This document shows, piece by piece, positions 10,255 through 21,696 of a DNA stretch of 28,830 bases; position 1 is the first letter of the stretch, and each line of letters begins with the position of its first letter. The notes under the pieces are model-generated. The model did not search any database, was not told the DNA's origin, and worked only from the letters and a program-made list of their open reading frames with translations. The DNA lies in NCBI GenBank assembly GCA_027604685.1, contig JADHYX010000286.1:1-28830 (forward strand), written 5' to 3'. The translations under genes and the position numbers were made by a program. This DNA is from Lobulomyces angularis (Eukaryota; Chytridiomycota; Chytridiomycetes; Lobulomycetales; Lobulomycetaceae).

Positions 10255-11147
10255 TTTTAAATATTTTTTTCAGTTGCAACACTATTATATTTATTATATT
10301 TCTATTTATGTTCCTTCCTAAATGTAAATTATCGTCTACTTGTATTGTGTGTTTTTTGTCTTTGAGTAAAAAAGCTAAATATCTATATTCTTTTTCTATA
10401 TGTTGGCATAATGATGTAAAAAAAGGTTATTAAATTTTTGATTTAAAAAAATGACGAGGAGGGTACAATCAACTTCTATACACATATGGTAACATTATAG
10501 TAATAGAGTAAAAGATAGTAAGTATTATATATCGATCTTTACCTTGCGCATATTAACAATGGAAGCACAAACTTGTTTTTCATCACTAAAATATTGGAGT
10601 TTGCAGTTTTATATCTATGAATGAAAACTACTGTATGCTTAATCTGTTTTTGAGATCATCTTCATTGTTAAAGTTTGGGCGGATTCCTCAAAGTGGTTAT
10701 TTAACTACCTTTTTTTCTGTTTTATTTTATTTTCTTTTCATTCTTATTCCTTGTTATTTTAAGGTAACTAAAGAATCATAGTTTATGATAAAAAAATCTT
10801 AAAAAATGATTTCAATTGTTGAATATTGCTACAATTGAGTTTTAGATTTTTGTACTGCAATTTCACCCATTTTAAATGCCTCACCAATCACTTCGTAAAC
10901 CAATCACATAATTTTTTTACTCTGCAAGCTGATAGATACAAACCACATATCTATATAAAAAGATAATGCATTACATTAATAACCTGGTAAAAGCTTTGGC
11001 AGTTTGTTTAATAGAAGCTCATAAACACAATCCTACAGGATCATCAGGAGACAAAACTGGACATTTGGTAGCATATTCTTTTTTTTGTTTAGAATGTCAA
11101 AATTAATATAGAATTAGGTAGCTTTCTTTACAGCCTCTCAAAAATTA
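10255..11147. other. Gap between Cdc25 and the F-box gene
   Basis: About 890 bp without a plus-strand gene. The left 190 bp is AT-rich Cdc25 3' flank. The rest overlaps relic B on the minus strand. A TATATAAA sequence at about 10950 precedes a 46-codon plus-strand frame starting at 10966, which lies antisense to the relic; I could not connect this frame to the F-box gene by splicing. Confidence 0.5.
10443..11090 (-). pseudogene. Minus-strand coding relic B or small multi-exon gene
   Basis: Minus-strand segments with coding character, in 5' to 3' order: about 10979-11080 (CPVLSPDDPVGLCL, in-frame TGA, ASIKQTAKAFTRLL); about 10845-10925 (LVYEVIGEAFKMGEIAVQKS); 10632-10689; 10543-10585; and 10443-10475. 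The last three splice in phase at GT/AG sites into a C-terminus ending VNMRKKLIVPSSSFF and a TAA. The stop in the first segment and unclear joins in the middle argue for a pseudogene. It shares the pattern P-V-[LI]-S, V-x-L-x-x-x, [QE]T-x-x-K-x-F-x-x-[LI][LI] with relic A. Family unknown. Confidence 0.35.
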
Positions 11148-13320
11148 ATGGATGTTAAATCCAAACGTGCCTTAGGTGATGCTTCTTCTTTTGGGCTAAA
11201 AATTTCCGAAATATGGAATTGTAATGACATTGGTGTCAAAGATAAAACTAAGATTCACGACAGCAATAAAAAGAATTTTGAGAAAGAAGTCAGTAGTTCA
11301 AAAAATAAATCAATCATACTTCCTCAAGAACTTTTAGAAAAAATTTTTAATTTATTAACTCAAAACGATTTGTTTAATATAAGTTTAACTTCAAAAAAGT
11401 TTAATAATTTCGTCATACCTTTGCTATACAAAAAACCGACCATAACAAGTCCAAAAAATTTTTGTATATTTTTAAATACAATTTTTACCGATGATTACAA
11501 CAATGCAAACAGTAGTTTATGGAAATATGAATATTTTGTAGAAACTATATATTTTTCTCCAACAAACGTAGGAAGTTTCGAAAGTATTGTCGCAACTGAC
11601 AGTTGCATCAGCTTAGATTTGAATCAAGTCCATAGTGTTTTGTTCAGGTTTTACTTTTCTCTTTCTTTTTTTTTTTTTTAATTCCCAATTTTACTTTTTT
11701 TTTACAGGTTTTTGAACTTTGATAGAGGCATTGAATCATATGGCGGACACCCAATCTTTTTAATGCTGGTGGAAAAATGCAAGAAATTAGTAAGGTGAGA
11801 ATTAAATTTTATTGTAATTTAGTTAACCACTGCCAAAATAACGTTCCCCACTCTTTTAAGTATTCGTGAAAAAAATAAAGACTTTTTTGAAGGTCCAGCA
11901 ATTAAAACCTCTGAAGGTTCCTGGTATTAAAAACTCAAAATATCTTTTCAATTTTTTTCCTATAATTACTACAGGATTTTAACTGATTATAACCTTGCTC
12001 AAATAATGTTAGCCACAAATAGAGTATATAATATGTGCAGAGTATTTCTCTTAAAAAATCTTCCTAAAATAAATAAAAATGATTCAACTGCAAATTCAAT
12101 AATTAAAAACTTGGGATCATCTTATTCAAAAACAGATGAACTGGCAAAAACTTCAATTTTTTTACTGGAATTCTTAAATTTTGAAACAGGGAAAGTTAAA
12201 AATACTAATAAATTCTGGGTATAATTATTTATAATTAATTTATTATGTGTTTATTTTTTAATTTAGGATGAAATAATAAGTAGTAAAAATGGGATTCTAA
12301 ATTTTGCCTTATTGAAAAGCGTCGTAAAAGAAAAGTAATATAAAGTTGCCTTAATTTATTTAATTACCTTATAGAGTAACATCTTTTTTAAATGCGATAA
12401 GCTCAACTCAACTGTATCAGGTTCAATATATTACAGGAAGTGCACAAAGGTTACTCGATGCATATTGCTTATGTACAAAATTAATTTCTTTCATTTTTTT
12501 TACCTAAAACTTTATGATGAAAATAGTGTATTATAAAGCTTTATCAATGGCAAACAACTTACAATTTGAAAAAATTCTTATGAAATTGAAGACAATTGGA
12601 AATGAAATTAAAGGTTTGGATTCACTAGAATTTGAAGGTTTAATATAAAAACAATAAAAATATCTTTTAACAAATTTCTTTTTATGCTATATAGAAAAAT
12701 GCAATAGAGACCTTGAGTCTAGTTTTGAACTGAAAATTATGCAGAGTTTATTTATTATTGTACAAACAAATCCTATGGTAAGTGGAAATACAACGGAAGA
12801 CGATTTAAACAGGAACCTATTACAAAGCGAAAAAGAAGAACATAGGTGGATACGATGTGCAAACTGTTGGGAAAACGTTTCTGTAGACACATTAAGGTAC
12901 TTTTAATATCTAAAATTGAGTATGTATCATGTTTCTATAAAGGGAATCATTTATTGCCTTGACTCCTGGTACAATAAATGATGAAACTACAGGTAATACG
13001 CAAGTGATGTAAAATTAAAAAATTAATGTACTGTAGAATTTTTGGAGTCATTGTCTGTTGGTTTTGAAAATATGCAATATACGGATGATTTAGCCAGAAA
13101 TGAATTAATAAAATGTCAAAAGTGGATAGCTGAAGTTATTTCATGGCAAAAGGCAAATAAAGTAATTAAATTAATAGAATTTTCTTTTTAATGTTATTTT
13201 TTTTAAATAAATTTCTAACAGCAATTGACACCTGTAAAGGAGAACTTAAAAAAGAGTATGAAATCAATGGAGTCATGGAGAAGCATACAGAAAAGATTTA
13301 ATATCAGATTTTTAGATTAA
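11148..13320 (+). CDS. F-box protein, function unknown
   Basis: Eleven exons (11148-11647, 11708-11794, 11861-11923, 11975-12218, 12267-12334, 12375-12472, 12527-12637, 12695-12896, 12943-12992, 13037-13161, 13222-13320) give 548 residues. An F-box occupies about residues 57-96: ILPQELLEKIFNLLTQNDL followed by NISLTSKKFNNFVIPLLYK. F-box proteins bind Skp1 and present substrates to SCF ubiquitin ligases in cytosol or nucleus. The region after it is mostly helical with no recognisable leucine-rich or WD repeats, so the substrate is unknown. One CxxC pair (RCANCWENV) near residue 450 stands alone. The splice at the end of exon 7 could use GT at 12614 instead of 12638, both in phase, changing eight residues. 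Its stop lies only 71 bp from that of the convergent Cdc123 gene, so the 3' UTRs probably overlap. Confidence 0.8.
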
Positions 13321-13391
13321 CAATCGAAAAATATATACTTAAATTAACTTATAAAAAATAAATTTAAATATCAATGTAATTGTGACAGTAA

Positions 13392-14603
13392 TTATTCCTT
13401 ATCAATTTCTTCATCATCAGAATCGATTGTCAATCCTGCTTGCATTTGTTCTGTCATATTTTTCATGAAGTCAATAACCGACACTCCAGAGCTCATATCA
13501 ATTGCATCCTTTGGGACCCTAATCATACATATAGCTTGTCAGTGAAAAATGAACAATTTAATTTTACCTATTGGTGGAAAATGCCATTTGAGATGAGGAA
13601 TTGAAATTGGCTTCCTGCTGAGATTCCACAATTCTAAATTCAATCTCTTTAATTTCCTCTTCTGCGTTAGAAACACGTAGCTCTTCCCAACCAAAAAGCA
13701 TTGTATCTGTTTCCTTTTCTAAGGGATTAAAATCCAGTAAAAAAGGTTTTAAATCTTTCGTAAGGTATATGTCAAAAGTATCTAGTAAACTATTAAAAGG
13801 GATCCGCAAAATGTTCATACTCACAATCATTTTCTGGAAAAGTGTTTTTAATTTTTTCGCCAAAAAAATCCTTTATGCAGTACAAAATTTTGGACTTGAA
13901 TTCCAGCAAAAACTCATAATAATTTAAGTGGTCGCGTTGTGTTATAGCTTCATAAAAAAAAAAGTTATTAAGGTGAAAAATATAGAATATAAACCAAACA
14001 ATTGATTGTTTTTCACAAAGCATCTAAATTCCATGGATGGTTGTAAATCATACCACTTTCTCAGGCAAAGTTTCATTTGAACTTCGTCCTTATAACTTAA
14101 ATCATTTACTATAAAGTCAGAACTTTTCAGTAACAAAAATATGTCATTTGCATCTACACAACTTAAATTTCCGCTGGAAAAAGAAAAGTGTATTTTAACA
14201 ATCTATAAAGAGAGTCACCATACCTTGTAGAAATCCAGGCAGAATCTTTGGGGGAAGACCAATTTAATTTTGGAAATACTCTACCTCCTAAAGTATGAAT
14301 AATTTCTCTAATTTCTTGTTCAATTGCTGGGAAAGAGGGTAAATTTTTTTCTTCAGACTGTGAATCTGAATCTGAATCTGAATCCGAATAATTATCCACC
14401 GTGTTTTCATAAACAGTCTTACAGTTGGAGTTAGGTAAAAAAATACTGTCAGCTGATAAATAGTTCAAGAATTCGGGGGTTAAGTTAACAAATCTAGTCT
14501 TTACCGTGTGTTCTCTAAACAATTCTACCCAATTGTTAATTTGACATGACTTTTTTGCAGAACTCAAGGAAGAATTCGAGGGAGTTTCTAATATGGACGG
14601 CAT
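13392..14603 (-). CDS. cdc123: Cdc123, eIF2 assembly factor (D123 family)
   Basis: Five exons on the minus strand (14224-14603, 13995-14173, 13825-13947, 13568-13781, 13392-13518) give 340 residues, very close to the human and yeast proteins. Cdc123 is an ATP-grasp protein that joins eIF2-gamma to the rest of the eIF2 trimer in the cytosol. Hallmarks in order: KTRFVNL near residue 35, an acidic Ser-Asp repeat insert, FPKLNWSSPKDSAWIS, LLLKSSDFIVNDL, LRKWYDLQPSMEFRCFVKNNQL, ITQRDHLNYYEF, DYTFDIYL, LLDFNPLEKETDTMLFGWEEL and the C-terminal RVPKDAIDMSSG. The Asp and Asn of DFNP are the expected Mg-ATP ligands. The 44-nt intron between exons 3 and 4 was placed so that it restores the family pattern before FDIYL. 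The gene diverges from the METTL4-like gene, with 52 bp between start codons. Confidence 0.95.
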
Positions 14604-14655
14604 TAAATTTGAGTTTTTTCTTTTTTAAGTAAATGTGATACAAAAAGTTTCAAAT
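14604..14655. promoter_or_regulatory. Shared divergent promoter gap, Cdc123 and METTL4-like
   Basis: Only 52 bp separate the two start codons, so the two genes must share promoter sequence or begin transcription inside each other's 5' ends. The gap is a T-rich run followed by a short A/T mix; no TATA box or recognisable factor site is visible. Confidence 0.5.
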
Positions 14656-16034
14656 ATGGATTCATTACCTAATTCTTTGGAACCTGAAATTGTTGTTATT
14701 TTTCAGGAAGTTCAAATTGGCAATAAGAAATTTAAATCAAATTTGATTCATACCCCATTCAGCACTCCAAATATAGAAAATAAAAAAAGGAACAAAAAAG
14801 TTAAACTGAATCCTACTTTATATAAAAAGTATGAAGCTTTAAAAAATTTATTCACAGAAGATCAGGTTATGGTTTCAAAATTATATGATATTTTTCAGAG
14901 TACTAATCTGGATTTTGGATTAAATTTTGAAAGCTCTATGAAGGAGGAACAAAGTAGTTTTAATTCTGCTATTGTTCCTTCTTTTGATTTTTTGGAATTT
15001 GGAAAGCTATCTGATAAAACTCTGCATTTTCTAAATTCTGATGAAGAATTTAAAGTTAAAACATTACAAGGTTTTAAATTTTTATTTTGTGATTTAAAAA
15101 GTATAAGATTTAGGAGCGCAAGGCAATATTGATTTTAGTTTGCTTTTCAACCACATTATAAAAAATACTTCAGATGAGCCTCAAATTATTAATATATTTG
15201 AGGATACGTTTATAATTCCAAAAAGAGCCAATTTTTTACTCTCAGATATAAGTAAATTAGAACCATTAATTAATTTTTCCAAATACGATTTTATTATATT
15301 GGATCCGCCGTGGAAAAATAAAAGTGTTCGGAGGTAAAATTTGTTCAAAACAGTATGGAAAGTTATTATTCTCCATTTTTGTAAAATAGATCTAAACAAT
15401 ACAATGTTATGGACTGCTATGACCTTTTCAAAATTCCAATGAAAGAATTAGCATTAGGTAATCGAAAACAAAATTACGTTATTTTACCAATTTTATTTAG
15501 GTGTAGTTGCCATTTGGGTAACTAACAATCCAAAATTCTGTAAATTTGTAAAAAACAAATTATTTCCAGATTGGCATTTAGGTTTTGCAATGGTTAAAAA
15601 TATCTTTAATTGACTTTTTAATGTTAAGAATTGATAGGAGAGTGGTTTTGGTTAAAAGTGACCACAGCTGGCGAATGGGTGTTTAATTTGCAAGAAACGG
15701 ACAATAGAAAGCCTTATGAAAGAATTATTATTGGAAAGGTAAAAGATTATGCAAGTGAAAAAATAAGTTATAAGGCAATCCCATACCACCTAGGAATAGG
15801 TATATTCTTATTTATACTCCATTTTAAATGTCCACTTCCCATATTGTAGTTTCCGTTCCTGGCAAACATTCCAGGAAACCAAACTTGAGTGATATTTTCA
15901 ATAAGTATTTTTCTTCTGATGATGTGAATAAGCTTGAAATGTTTGCGAGAAATTTAACAGAAGGCTATACTTCTTGGGGAAACGAATGCTTGAAATTTAA
16001 CAACTTGAGTTATTATACAGATGTTATCCGCTAA
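14656..16034 (+). CDS. METTL4: METTL4-like MT-A70 adenine N6-methyltransferase
   Basis: Six exons (14656-15070, 15114-15333, 15390-15457, 15501-15581, 15638-15799, 15850-16034) give 376 residues. MT-A70 enzymes move a methyl group from S-adenosylmethionine to adenine N6. The catalytic motif DPPW lies in FIILDPPWKNKSVRRS, the METTL4 form rather than METTL3 or METTL14. Further matches to METTL4 are VVAIWVTNNPKF, GEWFWLKVTTAGEWVF, KPYERIIIGKV, VSVPGKHSRKPNL and the C-terminal LEMFARNLTEGYTSWGNECLKF. METTL4 proteins are reported to methylate U2 snRNA or DNA; which applies here cannot be read from sequence. The first intron (43 nt) removes an in-frame stop and joins TLQG to AQGN. The N-terminal 140 residues are poorly conserved. 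Confidence 0.93.
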
Positions 16035-16245
16035 TAAAAAATCTATTCTAATAAAAATTTGTTGGCATTGTTACTTTTATTTTATTAATTTATTAGTTTA
16101 AAAGAATATCTTATTTACATTGGAAGTATAAATAAAGTATGAAATGCTGCATTTATTAACAAAATAGTTGCCAAAACTAAGTAACTTTGTGCGGGCTTTA
16201 AAAAAAAAAGTATAATCGTAGATACTCGATTTTGCATAAATAAAA

Positions 16246-19200
16246 ATGTCAAACTGGTTTAACTCCGGAACTGCTGATAGCTGGAACAGTCTCTTAAAAC
16301 AAGCAGTTTCAACGGTTGAAAGTAGTATTGATAAAGTGCTGGATATTCATAATGAAAAAGGTAAATAATTCTGTACACACACGGAGAGTATTTATAAATT
16401 AGATGCATCAAATACCAGCTTGGCAGATGCTCTATTTGGAGTGTCAATCTCTGAAGATTTAGCAATTAGTAAACAAATTCTATCACAGCAAAAGATTGAG
16501 AGTGATGTTGAATGTATATCTACAAAAATTTTAGGCAAAATTGTTGAAACGAAACCTTTAGATTTTCAACCAAATGAAATTAGCAATTTAACCTCCAAAT
16601 TAAATGATGTCACAGGAAACTTCTTTGGTGGTTTGTTGACATCAGAATGCTCTAGCGAGGATATTGTTACTCAAAATGGGAACAACAACCTGAAAAAAAC
16701 GAAAAAGAGTCAATCAAAATTCTGGATGGACATTGTGTTGGAGCCCTCCTCTCAGAAACTGCTAAAAAGAGATGAAACGATTGAAATAAATGAAAACAAA
16801 AAAAAGCAAATTAGTCTGGTTAATGATGAAAAGGATGGTTTTGTTGATATCTGTATGAGTTTAGAAGTTGATATGAAGAATAAAACTGAGGCTGAAAAAA
16901 TCTGTGCATTGTCGCAAAACAATAATCAAGTTATTGAAGAAAATCCAATAATTGATGCTGAAGCCCTCTTTTTTAACACTGCAGATCATCAATGTGACTC
17001 AAAATCGGGTTTCTTCCCTACAGTGCTCCTTAATCATATGAATCAGGTGGATTCAAGTTGCGAAATGAGTGCTTGTGAGGAAAAGTTAACCTTTGATGAT
17101 GTTGTAGCAAATAATAAAGAAAACTTTGAAAACGCTGAAGATTTTGCAGCTACTGAAGTAACCTCACCTCAAATTGCAGGAGATTCCCAGAGTTTGAAAG
17201 AAGTTGAAAACTTAATGGAAGCAACAAATATTTTTGTTAATATTTCCGAGTCAAAAAACCAACACACCATGGATTCTATTCATTTTAATGAAAAGTTTGA
17301 TATTTATGGTAATGATATTGCAATAAATAGCAATTTGTATTCAGCACAGTTAAGCGAAAATGAAAGCCGAAAGAAAGTAATCTGCAACTTAAAGAAAGAG
17401 CTTTTTGAAAGCGAAGAAAAGCTAAAAAAAAGTTTAACTCTAAATCAAACCCTTGAAATTGAAAATATAAACTTGAAAGATTCAGTAGGCAGTTTTGATA
17501 ATAAGATAAAAAAGTTGGAAAATTTGGAAAGCGATGCCAACGAAAGAGTTAAGGATGAATTTTTAAAGGTTCGAATTATAATTCTCAGGATCTCTACATA
17601 AATGATTTTACTTATTAACAATTATTAATTTTTTTCTTTAAGGAATTACATGAAAAGGAATTAGTAATTATTAATTTAAAACAGTCTTTAGCAAACTCCT
17701 TCGTTGTTACAGAAGAAAAAACTAACCAAGTTGCAGAACTGTTACTGGAGGGTGATTTGAATATCAGAAGAAATTCATTCACTAATATTTCCAAAATATT
17801 ACTAGGAGAAAATCTGAGCAAACAGGAGCTTAAGAGTAGAGAAGCTTTGAAGAAACAGAAGTTAAAATTGAACGAGGCTGAAACTGAACTGAAGGCTATG
17901 ACATTAAAATTCAATAATTTGCAAAATGAGTATAGTGAAGTGTCAAAAAGCCTTCTGGAATACAAAGAAAAAGAAAAAGTTAACTTAGGTTTTATTCTTT
18001 TAATTAAACTTTTCTACTAAAAAACATTTAGCATCTATGAAAAAGTTCACTGAAATAACTGATACCCATGCTAAAGAAATTAGCGATTTAGAAAAAAAAT
18101 ATCTTTTACAAAAAGAAAAAGAACTTCAGCTACAAGTAAAACGAAAAAATTTTAGAAAATTTATTCAAATATTTAGACTACTTTAGATAATGTTAATATT
18201 GAATTTGCAGATGCCAAAATAAAATTTGAGGAAACTATAGCTGTAGCAAAAAGAGAAGCGTTGGATAAGGAGGTATCAATCCTCCACTTAAAAAAACTTA
18301 AGTTTAATTTTTCAATAGGCTGAATCAAGCACAGAAATCAATAAGAGATTAGAAGACTTTCAAAAAAACTCAGAGAATATTATATCTAGTCTAAGAAGAG
18401 AGGTAAAATTTAATGAAAAGACTTACTAACCTCTTCTTTATTATTTAAATTTCAGATTATCGAGGTAAGATCTAAACTAACACGAGTTGAAGATGAATCC
18501 GGATGGAAAGAAGGTAATCAAATTAAAGGGTTACTATTGTTAAGTTTTTTGTAGACATGTTAAGGAAAGAACTAAGCTCATTGCAATGGAAATTGCAGAG
18601 TAGCGAATCGAGAAATGAAGATATGGCTTCATCAGCAAACGATTCCACGAAACCTTTGCTAAGACAGTTAGAGAGTTTACAAAACCAACATAATCTGGCT
18701 CAAAAAAATTGGGAGGCTGTAGAATACAGGTGATAACTGGTTTTCATGGGCACGAATTTTATAATTTTAAAATAGATTATCCAAAAAGTTTGCGGAAAGC
18801 GAGACTGAAAAAAATGAAACATTTTCGAAGTACAAACTGTTGAAAGAAAAATTTAACGAATTGGTAACTTATACAAACCATAAAAAATTTAAATAACTTG
18901 TAAACCTTACGCAAATAGAATATAGCTTTTAATAGCAATGAAAGTATTCTCTCTGAAGAAAAACTGAGAAATTATAAAGTAAATTTGGAATTAAAGGCAG
19001 TAGAGGAAAAATTAAAGATTGTTGAACTAAAAAATTCTGAATTAAAGTTGAATTTTGAAAATTTAAACATAAAACACGAAGCAGAAATAAAGCAGTTAAT
19101 AGAAATGCATCAAGTAAAGTTTAAAAAGTCTTTCTTACATTATAATTTAATAAAAATGTTAGAAAAATTTGAAAGACAGGTTTGAGGAAGAAAAAAAAAA

Positions 19201-19776
19201 AAAGAAAACCAGCAAGGAATTATCAATAAAAGAAAAAAAAATCGAAGAGAATATACTTGAAGTGGAAAAGAAAGTTGTAGAAAACACTTCTGAATTTAAC
19301 TTTATTGAAAAAAACGTATAATACATCTTACTTGTAAATAAAGCTAATCATAGAAAAAAATTGCAAACCTAGTTTAATAAATTTGAGATGGAGCCTGCAG
19401 TACAAAGATACAAAAGTCAAATTTCGCAGTTAAAAACTCAACTAAAGATGGCCATTCAAACAAGAGATGAATTAGCAGATGAAATTGGAACGATTTCCAA
19501 TCAAATCGAAGAAATGTAAATATAGCAAAACTACGTTTGTTGTAAATTTACTTTATTTTAAAAAAAAGGAAAGCCAAAGTTTATTTTCTAGAATCTGAAG
19601 CTAAAGAAAACAGCGCCTTGAAAAAAAGATATTTATTAAGTTTGGAAATTTTAGGTGAAAAAACTGAACAAGTCGAAGAGTTGAAAAACGACATTTTGGA
19701 TATAAAAAACATCTTTAAACTACAAATTAATTCATTATGTGGTGAAATTGAATCTTTGAAGAAAAACAAAAATTGA
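16246..19776 (+). CDS. TMF1/Sgm1-type golgin (TATA element modulatory factor family)
   Basis: Fourteen exons join in phase to 958 residues. TMF golgins tether vesicles at the Golgi and bind Rab6/Ypt6 through the C-terminus. The N-terminus MSNWFNSGT...SSIDKVLDI matches the short motif that starts TMF proteins. A low-complexity acidic linker follows to about residue 370, then coiled coil to the end. Family blocks: AELLLEGENLSKQEL near residue 460, PLLRQLESLQNQHNL and NWEAVEYRLSKKF near 670-700, and the C-terminal TMF_TATA_bd region with RYLLSLEILGEKTEQVEELK. I placed an extra 54-nt in-frame intron at 17752-17805 because removing it restores the EGE-LSK motif. The last exons are split by introns of about 45-60 nt. 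The protein ends at TGA, 290 bp before the LAMTOR2 start. Confidence 0.9.
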
Positions 19777-20065
19777 CGAAATATTTATTGCATTTTCCAT
19801 ATTGTTTGCTGCCTCACTTAATAGCATAGTTAAATGAAGTGAAGTAGCTTAGAGTGTAGAATAGATAAATAGATTATTGTCTGTAATCAATACGCATGGC
19901 CAAATTACTAGAAAAGTTCAGTATATATTATCAAGTTGTTAAATAAGATCCCCTTGTATATGGTTATAACTCAATGACATAAAAACGTTGTGGGAAATAA
20001 AGTTGATTGTGTTACAACCAATTGATGATTTTAGATAAAGAAAAATAATCTACACAAAGTCTAGG

Positions 20066-20604
20066 ATGACTTTATTAAAAACGAAAGCAATTGGCGACTT
20101 ACTTAGCCAGGGTGAGGTCAAATTTTTAATTTAGCAGAAATAATCATTTGAAACATCTAGTTATTAGTGGGAACGAAAAAAGTGTTCTACTTCTTACAAA
20201 AGAAGGAAATTTATTAAGTTTTTCGAGCGAAGATCGACAACCTCAGTCTGCCGATAATCATCTTTACCATTTACATAACGCTAATTATTTAAAAGAAAAA
20301 GAAGCAAAAATGAACGGCATTAAAATTAGCAACTTATATTATAGTAACAAGGATAAACTGGAAAATTCGAGAAACTCTGAAGGACTATTTTTTACTTATG
20401 AAAATGGTGAAAAATTTTTTTTGATGAAAATTGAAAAAAATTTACTTCTGTGCATTATTGGTAACAATAACAGTCAATTTGGTATGTTAAGTATGAAGGT
20501 ATAATTTTTATTTTTAATTTTATTGATGTTATTCTGTTTCCACTTCATAGGCTAACTTAATCAATAAAAAATTAGAGGGCAAACTTTCTCAATTAGACTT
20601 ATAA
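20066..20604 (+). CDS. LAMTOR2: Ragulator subunit LAMTOR2 (p14, roadblock fold)
   Basis: Three exons (20066-20111, 20161-20498, 20551-20604) give 145 residues. LAMTOR2 pairs with LAMTOR3 in Ragulator, which anchors Rag GTPases on the lysosome or vacuole for TORC1 signalling. The N-terminus MTLLKTKAIGDLLSQ then SVLLLTKEGNLLSFSS matches the first helix and strands of p14 with identical spacing once the 49-nt first intron is removed. The second half, KNLLLCIIG, SQFGMLSMKA and the last helix NKKLEGKLSQL, also fits. The protein is about 20 residues longer than the animal protein, because of a polar insert around residues 38-80. The gene is small and easy to miss because it is split; the short first exon is needed for the conserved N-terminus. 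Confidence 0.9.
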
Positions 20605-21696
20605 ATATTCAGACTATTCAATTTTTATCTTGTATACATTTATATATATGGATCTATTTATCTTATTCATTAATAGAAAAAAAAGGATAATTATTTTTAT
20701 ACTATATTATAAAATCAACGTTGTTTTCAAATATATTTAAGAGCGAATAGAGGCATTCGTTTAATTATACATGAAAATTATCGATACCAATGATGTAATT
20801 CTTGAAATAGGCAAATATTTGAATTTGCATATAATTGTGGTTAATTTTTTTCAAGCAAGACATCTTCAATATTAGAGGTTTTTATAGTATGAAATTTGGA
20901 TAGAGATTCCAAACATTATTAAATAATGGGTTAAAGTGTTGTATTCGCATTTTTTAACCGAAAGAATTGGAGTAAAGAACTGTTGTCTTAATTTAGCACA
21001 TTTGGATTCTGTTCAAAAACTTTCCAGTCCATTATGGTAAATAAATATTTTATTATCCTAAGTTATTTATTGCTATTATTAATTATACTGTGAACAATTG
21101 CCGTGTCCCTAGATATTCTTATCGTTAAAAATTTAACTAATTGTAAATATATATTTTTAGCAGCTGAATCTATTGCGGTAGGAATGCACCATTCAAGTCC
21201 TATTTTCAAATAAATATTTAACAACTTTCAAGTGTTACACATAAAAAATTTGATGATGAATGTAAAAAAAAATACAAGAGAAAAAAAATTTACAAAGAGA
21301 AAAAAAGAAAAAAAAATTAGTTTTTTTTTTTGGCAAGAGGAAAACACTTACACTTTTAGCAGCGGTATTGGAGTGGGAGTACTAAAACTCCTAGATCGGT
21401 GTCGATTGACTCTAGGTCCACCTCCTTGGCAGCAACTACAAAGAATTGATAATATCTCTTTTTTTTTTTTTCTCATATGTACATAAACATATAAATAAGA
21501 ATCACAGGGCTATTATTAATATGTCCATTACTTAAATTTACTTAATTCATCTTATGGAAAAAAATATTGCCCACTGTTTAAGAAAAATCCAGTGTTAGGT
21601 TCTAGTAATTATCATAAAAATTCGTATATGCTTAAATTTTATTTTCTTTAATAAATATTATTTTACAATTATAAAAAAATGTAGCAGTTGATGTAA
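20605..21696. other. Gap between convergent LAMTOR2 and MIOS
   Basis: About 1.1 kb separating two convergent 3' ends. It is AT-rich except for a GC-richer stretch at about 21355-21440, which contains a hairpin (GGAGT-6 nt-ACTCC at about 21376) and is open in more than one frame on both strands. A second small hairpin, CGAAT-6 nt-ATTCG, lies near 20744. No gene is supported. Confidence 0.55.

Noticed and set aside
10966..11104. A 46-codon plus-strand frame with a TATA-like box just upstream
   Set aside because: It cannot be spliced in phase to the F-box gene, is antisense to relic B and shows no family motif.
17566..17576. GGTTCGAAT resembling a tRNA B box
   Set aside because: It straddles a golgin exon end and intron; there is no A box or cloverleaf. 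No tRNA or rRNA was found anywhere.
21232..21486. An 84-codon plus-strand frame between LAMTOR2 and MIOS
   Set aside because: It has no ATG at its start, its first half is poly-Lys from A-rich DNA, and the GC-rich part is open on both strands.
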